64,000 nt of DNA, taken from assembly GCA_942492795.1 (NCBI GenBank), contig OW818639.1, positions 2,480,001 through 2,544,000 on the forward strand, read 5' to 3'. The stretch's first letter is position 1. Each line of letters opens with the position of its first letter. Shown in pieces: positions 1-8,462 of the stretch. Source of the stretch: RGIG3178 sp942492795 (GTDB lineage: Bacteria > Bacillota > Clostridia > Christensenellales > QAND01). Position numbers and translations under genes: made by a program. The notes under the pieces were generated by a model. The model ran no database searches, was not told the DNA's origin, and worked only from the letters and a program-made list of their open reading frames with translations.

Positions 1-678
1 CCGCACATCTGTGACGCCCATGTGCTGCTGCGCGACATTCAGGCGCAAGGCAAGTCCATCATGTTTGAGGCACAGCTGGGCGCGCTGCGCGATCTGGATT
101 ATGGCATCTACCCGTATACGTCCTCCTCCACGCCTCTGGCCTCCTATGCGCCGGTTGGCTCCGGATGCCCCGAGCTCAAGGTCGAAAACGTCATCGGCGT
201 CGTTAAAGCGTATTCCAGCTGCGTTGGAGAAGGCCCGTTTATCGGAGAGCTCTTCGACAAAGACGGCGAAACCATTCGCGAAGTCGGCGGCGAATACGGC
301 ACGGCGACAGGCCGCCCACGCCGCGTGGCATGGCTTGACACGGTCGCCACCAAATACGGTGTCGAGATTCAGGGCGCCACGGAAATTGCGCTGACAAAGC
401 TTGACATCCTCTCCGTCTTCAAGGAAATCCCGGTATGCCGCGCATATCGCATCAACGGCGTGGAGACAACAGAGTTCCCCTATACCCCGTTGCTGGATCA
501 TGCCGAAGCGGTGTTTGATGTCCTTCCCGGTTGGGAATGCGATATATCCCACATCCGCAAGTTCGAAGATTTGCCCAAAGCGGCGCAGGACTATGTTTTG
601 TACACCGAAAAAGCCATAGGCTGCAAAATCACCTATGTTTCGGTCGGTCCGGCACGCGAAGAGCTCATCATCCGTTAG
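1..678 (+). CDS. purA: Adenylosuccinate synthetase, C-terminal part (cut by left edge)
   Basis: Adenylosuccinate synthetase joins IMP and aspartate using GTP, the first step from IMP to AMP. Only the last 225 residues are in the window; frame 1 is open from the first base. The C-terminal half of the family is recognisable: a segment resembling KAYxxxVGEGPF (here KAYSSCVGEGPF), then TGRPRRVAWLD, then the base-recognition stretch ALTKLD. It heads a same-strand run with purC (34 bp downstream), purF and purB, so it probably belongs to a purine operon whose promoter lies outside the window. The family assignment is firm; nothing looks damaged in the visible part. Confidence 0.97.
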   Translation, partial: PHICDAHVLLRDIQAQGKSIMFEAQLGALRDLDYGIYPYTSSSTPLASYAPVGSGCPELKVENVIGVVKAYSSCVGEGPFIGELFDKDGETIREVGGEYGTATGRPRRVAWLDTVATKYGVEIQGATEIALTKLDILSVFKEIPVCRAYRINGVETTEFPYTPLLDHAEAVFDVLPGWECDISHIRKFEDLPKAAQDYVLYTEKAIGCKITYVSVGPAREELIIR

Positions 679-712
679 TTTTCACTTAAGTTTAATATAA
701 GGAGTATGCAAG

Positions 713-1429
713 ATGGCAAAGTTGTTGTATGAAGGCAAGGCAAAACAGGTATTTGCAACCGAAGATCCGGCCGTCGTGCTGGTGCATTACAAGGACGACG
801 CCACCGCGTTGAATGGACAAAAACGTGGCACCATCGTCGGCAAAGGCGCCGTGAACAACCAAATGAGCAATTATCTGTTCGCAGAGTTGGAGAAAAACGG
901 CGTACCGACCCATCTGATCCGTGAGGTGAACGAACGCGATACGCTTGTAAAACTGGTCAAGATCGTGCCGCTTGAGGTCATCGTGCGCAACATCGCGGCG
1001 GGATCGCTGGCGCAGCGCCTGGGCGTTCCCGAAGGCACCGAATTGAAGTGCACCGTTTTGGAATTCTGCTATAAGAGCGACGAGTTGGGCGATCCGATGC
1101 TCAACGATTACCACATTCGTGCGATTGCGTTGGCTACCGACGAGGAAGTAAAGACCATTTCCGAGATGGCTTTGCGAATAAACGGGCTTTTGCAGAAGCG
1201 TTTGTTGGAAGCGGGCCTGATACTCGTTGATTTCAAGCTGGAGTTCGGGAAGCTTCCCGACGGTTCCATCATATTGGCAGACGAGATTTCCCCCGATACC
1301 TGCAGGCTTTGGGATGTAGAAACCAGAGCCAAGCTGGACAAAGACCGTTTCCGCAGGGATATGGGCGGCGCTGAGGAGGCCTACCAGGAAGTGTACCGAA
1401 GACTTGGATTGGAGGAACAGCATGACTGA
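713..1429 (+). CDS. purC: SAICAR synthase (phosphoribosylaminoimidazole-succinocarboxamide synthase)
   Basis: PurC condenses CAIR with aspartate using ATP to give SAICAR in de novo purine synthesis. The 238-residue length is typical of the single-domain bacterial enzyme. Both family signatures are visible: LVDFKLEFG at residues 171-179 and LADEISPDTCRLWD at 188-201. The ATG follows a strong AAGGAG ribosome binding site. The stop codon overlaps the start of purF by 8 bp, which suggests translational coupling. Its product is the substrate of PurB, encoded two genes downstream. Confidence 0.98.
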   Translation: MAKLLYEGKAKQVFATEDPAVVLVHYKDDATALNGQKRGTIVGKGAVNNQMSNYLFAELEKNGVPTHLIREVNERDTLVKLVKIVPLEVIVRNIAAGSLAQRLGVPEGTELKCTVLEFCYKSDELGDPMLNDYHIRAIALATDEEVKTISEMALRINGLLQKRLLEAGLILVDFKLEFGKLPDGSIILADEISPDTCRLWDVETRAKLDKDRFRRDMGGAEEAYQEVYRRLGLEEQHD

Positions 1430-2840
1430 AGCGCTTCACGAGGAATGCGGCGTATTTGCCGTATACAACCGCGGCGAACTCGATAGCGCAAACATGGGAT
1501 ACCTCGCTCTGCAGGCGCTGCAGCACCGCGGCCAGGACGGCGCAGGAATGGTGGCTTCAAACGGCGGCCCCACGGCCAACATTGTAAAGAATCTCGGATT
1601 GGTGGCCGACATATTCAATCCGGAGTCGCTCAAAGCGCTGTCCGGCAAAAAGCTTCTGTTGGGACATGTACGATACGCAACAAGCGGCAGCGTGAATGTC
1701 CTGAATACGCAACCCCTGTTAACACGATATGAAGACGGATTCTTAGCGCTGGCGCACAATGGCCATTTGGTCAACGGCTCCGCCCTCTCCCGGTCCTTGC
1801 GGGATGCAGGCGTCCTGTTACAGACCGATATGGACACGGAGGTGCTGGCGCATTTGATTGCACGGAACCCGAACAAATGCATGGAAGACAAATTGGGCTC
1901 CCTGATGTCGCTGGTGTACGGGTCGTACGCGCTGGGCATCATGACGCGGCATGCCCTCTACGGCATGCGCGATCCGTGGGGCATCCGCCCGCTTTGCATT
2001 GGCCTTCTTGGCGATTCCTATATGCTTTCTTCCGAGTCATGCGTGTTTGATTTGCTTGGCGCCACCTTTGTGCGGGATGTGCGGCCGGGCGAGATCGTCA
2101 CTTTTGACGAGCAAGGCATGCATTCCCGGCAATATGCAGACGCGCGTCCGAACAGCGGCACGTGCCTGTTCGAATATGTCTATTTCGCAAGGCCCGATTC
2201 CACCATCGACGGCGTCTCGGTCTATGACGCACGCTTCAACGCCGGCCGCATGCTCGCGCATGTGGCGCCTGTGGAAGCAGACATCGTTTCGGGCGTGCCG
2301 GATTCCGCCATTGCAGCCGCGCAGGGCTATGCCCTTGAAAGCGGTATCCCCTATGGCGATGTGCTGGTGAAAAACCGCTATATCGGCCGCACCTTCATCC
2401 AGCCGGGACAGCAAAGCCGCGAATATGCGGTTAAGCTCAAGCTCAGCGTTCTCAAGCAGCGGGTGAAGGACAAACGCATTCTTCTGATCGACGATTCCAT
2501 CGTGCGCGGAACCACCAGCATTATTTTGATGAGGATGCTGCGCGATGCGGGCGCAAAGGAAATCCACATGCGCATCTCTTCCCCGCCGGTCAAGTATCCC
2601 TGCCACTTTGGCATCAATACCCCGACGCAGCGCCTGTTGATCAATGCGAGCAAAAGCGTGGATGAAGTGCGCCAGCGTCTTGGCCTTGATACTTTGGCGT
2701 ATCTTTCGCTGGATATGCTCGAACAGGTCGTAAGCGGCACGGACAAGGGCTATTGCTCCGCTTGTTTCAGCGGCGAATACCCGATGCCGCTTAAGAAATG
2801 CAGGCGCATCTCGCGCATCGACACCCTGATAAAGGAGTAA
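1422..2840 (+). CDS. purF: Amidophosphoribosyltransferase (glutamine PRPP amidotransferase)
   Basis: PurF makes phosphoribosylamine from PRPP and glutamine, the committed step of purine synthesis. I start it at 1422, behind a GGAGG at 1411-1415 inside purC, rather than at the in-frame upstream codon. This gives 472 residues with the propeptide MTEALHEE preceding Cys9, the N-terminal nucleophile once the propeptide is removed. The PRPP loop LLIDDSIVRGTTS lies near residues 352-365. Cys248, Cys394, Cys445 and Cys448 match the four [4Fe-4S] ligands of the Bacillus-type enzyme, so this is probably the oxygen-labile class, fitting an anaerobe. It overlaps purC by 8 bp and is followed by purB after 2 bp. 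Confidence 0.98.
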   Translation: MTEALHEECGVFAVYNRGELDSANMGYLALQALQHRGQDGAGMVASNGGPTANIVKNLGLVADIFNPESLKALSGKKLLLGHVRYATSGSVNVLNTQPLLTRYEDGFLALAHNGHLVNGSALSRSLRDAGVLLQTDMDTEVLAHLIARNPNKCMEDKLGSLMSLVYGSYALGIMTRHALYGMRDPWGIRPLCIGLLGDSYMLSSESCVFDLLGATFVRDVRPGEIVTFDEQGMHSRQYADARPNSGTCLFEYVYFARPDSTIDGVSVYDARFNAGRMLAHVAPVEADIVSGVPDSAIAAAQGYALESGIPYGDVLVKNRYIGRTFIQPGQQSREYAVKLKLSVLKQRVKDKRILLIDDSIVRGTTSIILMRMLRDAGAKEIHMRISSPPVKYPCHFGINTPTQRLLINASKSVDEVRQRLGLDTLAYLSLDMLEQVVSGTDKGYCSACFSGEYPMPLKKCRRISRIDTLIKE

Positions 2841-2842
2841 AC

Positions 2843-4270
2843 ATGGATACGACAGTATATGACAGCCCGCTGAATACGCGTTATGCCTCAAAGGAAATGA
2901 GCTATCTGTTCTCGATGGATATGCGCATCAAAACCTGGCGCGAATTGTGGGTTGCGCTCGCCGAGGCGGAGATGGAACTTGGCCTTCCGGTGACACAGCT
3001 ACAGGTGGATGAACTTCGGGCCAATATACTGCCCATCAATTACGACGTCGCCAACAAGAAGGAACTGGAGATCCGTCACGACGTTATGGCGCACATCTAC
3101 GCATACGGCGTGCAGGCGCCGACTGCCAAAGGCATCATCCATCTGGGCGCAACGAGCTGTTATGTGACGGACAACGCCGACATCATCCTCTACGCCAAAG
3201 CGCTGGATCTCGTCAAATGCAAGTTGCAGGCCGTATTGAAGCGGCTGGCCGATTTCGCGCTGGCCTATAAGGACATTCCGCAGCTGGGCTATACGCATTT
3301 GCAGCCGGCACAGCTTGTCACGGTCGGCAAACGCGCGTGCCTGTGGATACAGGACTTGCTGATGGATCTGGAAGATCTGAACTATGTGCGTGACAACATG
3401 AAGCTTTTGGGCAACAAGGGCACGACGGGCACGCAGGCGTCGTTTATGGAGCTCTTTGACAACGACGAAGAAAAGGTCGAGGAACTTGAGCGGCGCATCG
3501 TCACAAAAATGGGGTTTGAACGGGAATATGCGGTGGCGGGACAAACGTATCCGAGGAAACTGGATTCCCGCATCGTAAACATTTTATCCGGTATCGCGCA
3601 GAGCGCGCACAAGTTTGCCACCGATTTGAGGCTGCTGCAGAACTTCCGCGAAGTGGAAGAGCCGTTTGAAAAAGGCCAGGTCGGTTCCTCCGCGATGGCA
3701 TACAAGCGCAACCCGATGCGCGCCGAACGCATCTGTTCGCTGTCCCGCCATGTGATCGCCCTAGCGCAGGACCCTGCAATGACAGCCATCACCCAATGGA
3801 TGGAGCGCACGCTGGACGATTCGGCTAACCGGCGCATCAGCATCCCCGAAGCGTTTTTGTGCATCGATGCCATTTTGGAAATATACGCGAATGTTTCGGA
3901 CGGGCTTGTCGTGTATCCCAAAATGATCGAGCGCAACATCCAGATCAATCTGCCTTTTATGGCGACCGAGAACATTTTGATGGAAGCGGTCAAGCGCGGA
4001 GGAGACAGGCAGGCTTTGCATGAGCGCATCCGCGTTCATTCGCAAGCGGCTTCCGTGCGCATGAAAGCGGACGGGCTTGACAATGATCTGCTAAAGCGCA
4101 TCGCCGCTGATCCCGCGTTTGGTCTCAGCGATAGCGATTTGGCAGAGGTTCTCGACGCCAGGCTATACATCGGGCGCTGCCCGCAACAAGTGGAAAGCTT
4201 TATCGCCAATGACGTATTGCCGGCCATCGCCGGCAACGTGATGCAAAACATCGGCGAATTGCACGTATAA
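2843..4270 (+). CDS. purB: Adenylosuccinate lyase
   Basis: PurB releases fumarate twice in purine synthesis: from SAICAR (the PurC product) and from adenylosuccinate (the PurA product). It therefore links its two neighbours functionally. The start at 2843 follows AAGGAG and gives 475 residues, normal for the family. The fumarate-lyase superfamily signature GSSAMAYKRNP begins at residue 281, and a TSCYVTDN-type N-terminal active-site stretch precedes it. Only 2 bp separate it from purF, so the two are almost certainly co-transcribed. Confidence 0.97.
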   Translation: MDTTVYDSPLNTRYASKEMSYLFSMDMRIKTWRELWVALAEAEMELGLPVTQLQVDELRANILPINYDVANKKELEIRHDVMAHIYAYGVQAPTAKGIIHLGATSCYVTDNADIILYAKALDLVKCKLQAVLKRLADFALAYKDIPQLGYTHLQPAQLVTVGKRACLWIQDLLMDLEDLNYVRDNMKLLGNKGTTGTQASFMELFDNDEEKVEELERRIVTKMGFEREYAVAGQTYPRKLDSRIVNILSGIAQSAHKFATDLRLLQNFREVEEPFEKGQVGSSAMAYKRNPMRAERICSLSRHVIALAQDPAMTAITQWMERTLDDSANRRISIPEAFLCIDAILEIYANVSDGLVVYPKMIERNIQINLPFMATENILMEAVKRGGDRQALHERIRVHSQAASVRMKADGLDNDLLKRIAADPAFGLSDSDLAEVLDARLYIGRCPQQVESFIANDVLPAIAGNVMQNIGELHV

Positions 4271-4302
4271 ATGGCCTTGCTGAATTCGAATTTATTCTTT
4301 TT

Positions 4303-4308
4303 TATACT
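4303..4308 (+). promoter_or_regulatory. Possible -10 element upstream of pyrG
   Basis: The 74-bp purB-pyrG gap is AT-rich and holds TATACT at 4303-4308, about 37 bp before the pyrG ATG. I see no convincing -35 at 17 bp. It could be an internal promoter separating the pur genes from pyrG-guaA, but this is weak. Confidence 0.25.
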
Positions 4309-4344
4309 CGATTCAGACGGTAAGCCCTATTATAGGAGGATTGT

Positions 4345-5946
4345 ATGAAAGTCGTATTTATCACAGGCGGAGTTATGTCAGGACTGGGAAAGGGTGTAAC
4401 GGCGGCGTCTCTTGGAATGCTGTTGAAGTCCCGTGGCTACAAGGTCTCCATGATGAAGTTCGATCCCTATTTGAACGTGGATCCGGGCACCATGAATCCT
4501 TATCAGCACGGCGAAGTGTTTGTCACCTACAACGGCGGCGAAACGGACTTGGATTTGGGGCATTATGAGCGCTTTATCGACCAGAATTTGTCCAGTTGCA
4601 ATTCCGTCAGTGCGGGCCGCGTTTATTCGGACCTGATAGACCGGGAACGCCGCGGCGATTTCAACGGCGGCACGGTGCAGGTTGTACCGCATGTGACAGG
4701 AGCCATCAAGGAGTATATCCGCAAGGTCGGCCAAAATGACGGCGCGGATATCATGCTTGTCGAGGTTGGCGGTACCGTGGGCGATATCGAAGGGCTTCCG
4801 TTTATCGAAGCCATCAGCCAGTTCCGCATGGAAGCTGGGCATCACAATACCGTTGCCATCCACCTGACGTATATCCCCTATATCTCAACGGTGGGTGAAT
4901 TGAAGACAAAGCCGACACAGCACAGCGTGCGTGAGTTGAGTTCGATGGGCATCGTGCCGGATATCCTCGTTTGCCGCAGCCAGTATCCGATCAACAACGA
5001 GATTCGCAACAAAATCTCTTACCTTTGCAACATCGCCCAGGATGGCGTCATTGAAAACTGCGATGTCGAGACCATTTATCAGGTTCCGCTGATGCTGGAA
5101 AACGAAGGGCTTTGCGCGAAGGTGCTGCGCATACTGGAGCTTCCCGACCGTCCGCACGATCTTTCCGATTGGCGCGACATGGTGCAGCGCATCATTTCTC
5201 CCAAGCGCCAGATCACCGTCGCACTTGTGGGAAAATATGTCAAGCTGCACGACGCGTATTTATCCGTAAGCGAAGCCCTTTGCCATGCGGGCGCGTATCA
5301 TGACACACGCGTGACCATCCAGTGGATCGAAGCGGATGAGCTGACGCGCAACAACGTGGACGAAGCGCTTAAGGATTGCGACGCGATATTGGTCCCGGGC
5401 GGATTCGGCCCGCGCGGCACAGAGGGCATGATCCTCGGCATTGAGCACGCCCGCACGCATAAAAAGCCGTTCTTCGGGCTATGCCTTGGGCTGCAGATGG
5501 CTGTCATCGAATATGCCCGCGACGTGGAAGGGCTCAAGGACGCCAATTCCACCGAAATGAATCCCAATACGGCCTACCCCGTCATCGATCTGATGGAAAC
5601 GCAGATCGGCGTCACCATGCTTGGCGGCACACAGCGCCTTGGCATCTACGATTGCATACTCGAACCGGATACCTTTGCACGCAAAGCGTACGGTCAGGAT
5701 ATGATACAGGAACGCCACCGTCATCGCTGGGAATTCAATTCCGCCTACGCGGACAAGTTCTTTTCCGGGCAGATGCGCAAAGCCGGCACCAACCCCGAAA
5801 CCAATCTCGTTGAGATCATTGAGCTTAGGGATCATCCGTGGTTCGTCGGCGTACAGTTTCACCCCGAGTTCCTCTCCCGTCCGATGCGGCCTCATCCGCT
5901 GTTCCGTGATTTCATAGGCGCTGCGTTATCCCAAAAGGAGGAATAG
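4345..5946 (+). CDS. pyrG: CTP synthase
   Basis: PyrG aminates UTP to CTP using ATP and glutamine ammonia. The 533 residues contain the N-terminal synthetase domain, with the P-loop-like GGVMSGLGKGVTAASLG near residues 8-24, and the C-terminal class I glutaminase domain. That domain has nucleophile Cys380 in the FGLCLGLQ motif and His506/Glu508 in VQFHPEF. The ATG follows TAGGAGG. Only 2 bp separate its stop from guaA, so the two glutamine-dependent NTP/NMP aminases are probably co-transcribed. No anomalies seen. Confidence 0.98.
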   Translation: MKVVFITGGVMSGLGKGVTAASLGMLLKSRGYKVSMMKFDPYLNVDPGTMNPYQHGEVFVTYNGGETDLDLGHYERFIDQNLSSCNSVSAGRVYSDLIDRERRGDFNGGTVQVVPHVTGAIKEYIRKVGQNDGADIMLVEVGGTVGDIEGLPFIEAISQFRMEAGHHNTVAIHLTYIPYISTVGELKTKPTQHSVRELSSMGIVPDILVCRSQYPINNEIRNKISYLCNIAQDGVIENCDVETIYQVPLMLENEGLCAKVLRILELPDRPHDLSDWRDMVQRIISPKRQITVALVGKYVKLHDAYLSVSEALCHAGAYHDTRVTIQWIEADELTRNNVDEALKDCDAILVPGGFGPRGTEGMILGIEHARTHKKPFFGLCLGLQMAVIEYARDVEGLKDANSTEMNPNTAYPVIDLMETQIGVTMLGGTQRLGIYDCILEPDTFARKAYGQDMIQERHRHRWEFNSAYADKFFSGQMRKAGTNPETNLVEIIELRDHPWFVGVQFHPEFLSRPMRPHPLFRDFIGAALSQKEE

Positions 5947-5948
5947 GC

Positions 5949-7478
5949 ATGCAGAAAGTAATCGTGCTGGATTTCGGCGGTCAATACAACCAGCTGATCG
6001 TACGCCGCGTGCGCGAGGCGGGCGTTTATTGCGAGATTTATCCCTGCGATACGCCCATCGAAACATTCGCGGACGGTTCGCTGCGCGGGCTTATCTTAAC
6101 CGGCGGCCCGCAGAGCGTGTATGACCCCGCATCCCGCGAGAGCGATCCGCGTATTTTCTCTTTGGGCGTGCCGATTTTGGGCATTTGTTACGGCCAGCAA
6201 TATCTGGTGCATAAAATGGGCGGCAAGGTCGGCCCGATGAGAGCGCGCGAGTATGGCGCCACCGATGCCATTCTTGACTGCGAGCATCCGCTTTTTGCCG
6301 GGCTTGACCCCCAAACGCTGGTGTGGATGAACCACAACGACGGCGTCGTCGAGCTGCCCGAGGGATATGCCTGCATCGGTTCCACGGAAAACTGCCCCTG
6401 CGCGGCCGTCGCGTGTGATGCGCTTCGCTATTACGGCGTGCAGTTCCACCCCGAAGTGGCACATACGAAAAACGGCGATATCATCCTTGGAAATTTCGTC
6501 AGGCGCATTTGCGGCTGCACAGGCAACTGGAAAGCGGAAAACATCATCGATACGATGATCGCGACCATCCGTGAACAGGTGGGATCGGGCCGCGTGCTGT
6601 GCGCGCTATCCGGCGGTGTGGACAGCTCCGTCGCGGCGACGCTCGTGCACAGGGCAATAGGCGATCAGCTCACATGCGTGTTTGTGGATCATGGCCTGCT
6701 GCGCAAGAACGAAGGCGACGAGGTGATGGAAACCTATGCCAAACATCTTGGTCTGCGCGTCATCCGCGTGAACGCCGCGCATCGGTTTTTGAAAAAGCTG
6801 CTGGGGATCGTCGATCCCGAACAGAAGCGGAAGATCATAGGCAACGAGTTTATCACCGTCTTTCAGGAAGAGGCGAAGAAGATAGGCGCCTGCGATTACC
6901 TCGTGCAGGGCACCATTTACCCCGACGTCATCGAGAGCGGCATGGGCAACGCTGCTGTCATCAAGAGCCATCACAACGTCGGCGGGCTGCCCAAGGACAT
7001 CGGGTTTAAAGGGCTTGTGGAACCGCTCCGGCTTCTGTTTAAAGACGAGGTGCGCGAGCTTGGCATGGCGCTTGGCATCCCCTATGATATGGTTTGGCGG
7101 CAACCCTTCCCCGGCCCCGGTTTGGCCATCCGCATATTGGGCGATGTGACGGACGAAAAGCTATCCATCGTGCGCGAAAGCGATGCCATCCTGCGCGAAG
7201 AGGTCAAAAAAGCCGGCCTGGAAAAGGATATCTGGCAGTATTTTACGGTGTTCACACCGCTTAAAACCGTCGGCGTCATGGGCGACCAACGAACCTATGA
7301 CCATGTGCTGGCCATCCGCGCAATCACCTCCACCGACGCGATGACCGTGGAAGCCGCCGAGTTGCCCTATTCGCTTTTAAAGCGCATTATGAACCGCATC
7401 ATCGGCGAAGTCCCGGGTGTGAACCGCGTGGTGTATGACATCACGAGTAAGCCGCCCGGAACCGTGGAGTGGGAATAG
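5949..7478 (+). CDS. guaA: GMP synthase (glutamine-hydrolysing)
   Basis: GuaA converts XMP to GMP. The 509-residue protein has the standard order: class I glutamine amidotransferase with Cys80 in GICYGQQY and the His167/Glu169 pair in FHPEV; ATP pyrophosphatase with the PP-loop SGGVDSS at 221-227; and a C-terminal dimerisation domain ending in PPGTVEWE, the usual GuaA terminus. It ends the nucleotide synthesis run and is followed by a terminator-like hairpin. No guanine-type riboswitch is possible immediately upstream, as only 2 bp separate it from pyrG. Confidence 0.98.
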   Translation: MQKVIVLDFGGQYNQLIVRRVREAGVYCEIYPCDTPIETFADGSLRGLILTGGPQSVYDPASRESDPRIFSLGVPILGICYGQQYLVHKMGGKVGPMRAREYGATDAILDCEHPLFAGLDPQTLVWMNHNDGVVELPEGYACIGSTENCPCAAVACDALRYYGVQFHPEVAHTKNGDIILGNFVRRICGCTGNWKAENIIDTMIATIREQVGSGRVLCALSGGVDSSVAATLVHRAIGDQLTCVFVDHGLLRKNEGDEVMETYAKHLGLRVIRVNAAHRFLKKLLGIVDPEQKRKIIGNEFITVFQEEAKKIGACDYLVQGTIYPDVIESGMGNAAVIKSHHNVGGLPKDIGFKGLVEPLRLLFKDEVRELGMALGIPYDMVWRQPFPGPGLAIRILGDVTDEKLSIVRESDAILREEVKKAGLEKDIWQYFTVFTPLKTVGVMGDQRTYDHVLAIRAITSTDAMTVEAAELPYSLLKRIMNRIIGEVPGVNRVVYDITSKPPGTVEWE

Positions 7479-7802
7479 AGATACATTTGGGGCGCGCCCT
7501 CGTTCTTTTGTTCTCTTCTCAAATATAAGACAAGCTTAAGGCGCCATTTTTTATGGCGTCTTTTTGAAACAGTCATTCATGTTCTTTTGCTAAGGAACCA
7601 GGGGGGCTTCCGATTTCCCCCCTTAGGTCCCTTAGCGATCCCATTACCCCCCTAAAACGGCCACTGCGTGGAGCGGAAGTTAGCAGGAACGGTCGTGTTC
7701 GTTCCTGCCTGTCGTTCAATTACAATATCCTTTTGGGCGGCGGGTTTAGACAAGTCCCAACCTTAGCGATGTGTACAATCAGCGAAGCATCTCTGAGAGC
7801 AT
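7479..7802. other. Intergenic region after guaA with an extra inverted repeat
   Basis: 324 bp without a supported gene. Besides the guaA terminator it holds a perfect 9-bp inverted repeat, GCAGGAACG at 7683-7691 and CGTTCCTGC at 7700-7708 with an 8-nt loop. No T-run follows on either strand. Runs of C and G around 7600-7660 look like low-complexity spacer. I cannot assign a function. Confidence 0.5.
7540..7566 (+). terminator. Intrinsic terminator after guaA
   Basis: CGCCAT pairs with ATGGCG across a short T loop, followed by TCTTTTTG. It lies about 60 bp after the guaA stop. Confidence 0.6.
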
Positions 7803-7964
7803 TCAATCGCCAGCGTCCGTCTTTTCATTTGGCAGAATAATGAGAGTACTCTCCTTATCTTCGATGTAGCTGTTTTCTCCAGATCGTTGGGCAATCTGAA
7901 GCTGTTCGATCGCAATTGTAACCGCATCAAAGAGTGTAAAATACATTTCCTTATAATCCGGCAT
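7803..7964 (-). CDS. Small acidic hypothetical protein (53 aa) divergent from an XRE regulator
   Basis: A 53-codon reading frame starting MPDYKEMYFTLF and rich in Glu/Asp/Gln, predicted to be mainly helical, with no membrane segment. From memory, small proteins starting with the same MPxYKEMY motif are common beside XRE regulators in Clostridia; their function is unknown to me. The ATG at 7964 has a weak GGTGGTG site upstream. A longer overlapping frame on the same strand (7763-8011) has an unnatural Cys/Arg-rich composition and I reject it. The gene is divergent from the XRE gene and shares its operator region. Confidence 0.7.
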   Translation of the reverse strand: MPDYKEMYFTLFDAVTIAIEQLQIAQRSGENSYIEDKESTLIILPNEKTDAGD

Positions 7965-7987
7965 TGTATGCACCACCAATTCAATAT

Positions 7988-8004
7988 TAGGACTATAAGT
8001 CCTA
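7988..8004. promoter_or_regulatory. Palindromic operator between the small gene and the XRE gene
   Basis: TAGGACT-ATA-AGTCCTA, 7-bp perfect arms with a 3-bp centre. It lies inside the spacer of a minus-strand promoter with TTGACA (complement of 8006-8011) and a TAATAT/AATATT -10 around 7983-7989. An extra half-site, TTAGGAC on the complement, lies near 8022-8028. This is the layout expected for autorepression by the adjacent XRE protein (inference). Confidence 0.65.
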
Positions 8005-8035
8005 TTGTCAATAGTACATATCGTCCTAAACTACA

Positions 8036-8278
8036 ATGGAACCGGCGGTGATATACTTGAAACTAAAAATACGGGACATGCGCGAAGATCGCGATCTATC
8101 CCAAGCGCAAATCGCTGAATATCTGCAATGTGACCAGTCGCTGTATTCAAAGTATGAGCGGGGAGAGCGGGATGTTCCGCTTCTGATCATGGTAAAACTC
8201 GCGGTTTTCTATAAGACCAGCGTGGATTATCTTGTCGGCCTCACGAACGACAAGACCCCTTACCCAAGAATCCGATAG
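8036..8278 (+). CDS. XRE-family helix-turn-helix transcriptional regulator
   Basis: An 80-residue single-domain Cro/CI-type DNA-binding protein. The HTH spans about residues 11-65: IRDMREDRDLSQAQIAEYL, then QSLYSKYERGER as recognition region, then the typical YLVGLT ending of short clostridial XRE proteins. There is no sensing domain. The ATG at 8036 is used here, but a GTG at 8048 would also fit the family start. It is divergent from the 53-residue gene with a palindrome between them, so self-regulation is likely. Its target beyond that is unknown. Confidence 0.85.
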   Translation: MEPAVIYLKLKIRDMREDRDLSQAQIAEYLQCDQSLYSKYERGERDVPLLIMVKLAVFYKTSVDYLVGLTNDKTPYPRIR

Positions 8279-8293
8279 TGGAATATAGAGAAA

Positions 8294-8316
8294 AATGCCA
8301 CACAAATGGCATTCTT
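8294..8316 (+). terminator. Terminator-like hairpin after the XRE gene
   Basis: AATGCCA at 8294-8300 pairs with TGGCATT at 8307-8313, followed by CTTT. The U-tract is short, so strength is uncertain. Confidence 0.5.
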
Positions 8317-8435
8317 TAATTATGCAAATGGTTATCCTAAGCCCCGTATGCTTGGGTGGACCCTATGCGTATTTGTTCAAATCCGGCGACATGCGCGGCG
8401 GATTTGCCATCAATGCTTGTCATGCCATCTCTCCC

Positions 8436-8462
8436 TCGACAAAAAACAATGTTTTTTGTCGA
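8436..8462 (-). terminator. Perfect 12-bp inverted repeat abutting the MATE gene stop codon
   Basis: TCGACAAAAAAC at 8436-8447 and GTTTTTTGTCGA at 8451-8462 with a 3-nt loop; the outer base touches the MATE stop codon at 8463. On the minus strand the second arm itself supplies the T-run, so it probably acts as a terminator for the exporter gene. Confidence 0.6.

Noticed and set aside
2037..2891. Minus-strand open frame of about 285 codons opposite purF
   Set aside because: Antisense of a complete purF; no plausible start signal or recognised domain.
7763..8011. 82-codon minus-strand frame over the small gene beside the XRE regulator
   Set aside because: Unnatural Cys/Arg/Trp composition; the overlapping 53-codon frame starting at 7964 has a normal composition and a familiar motif.
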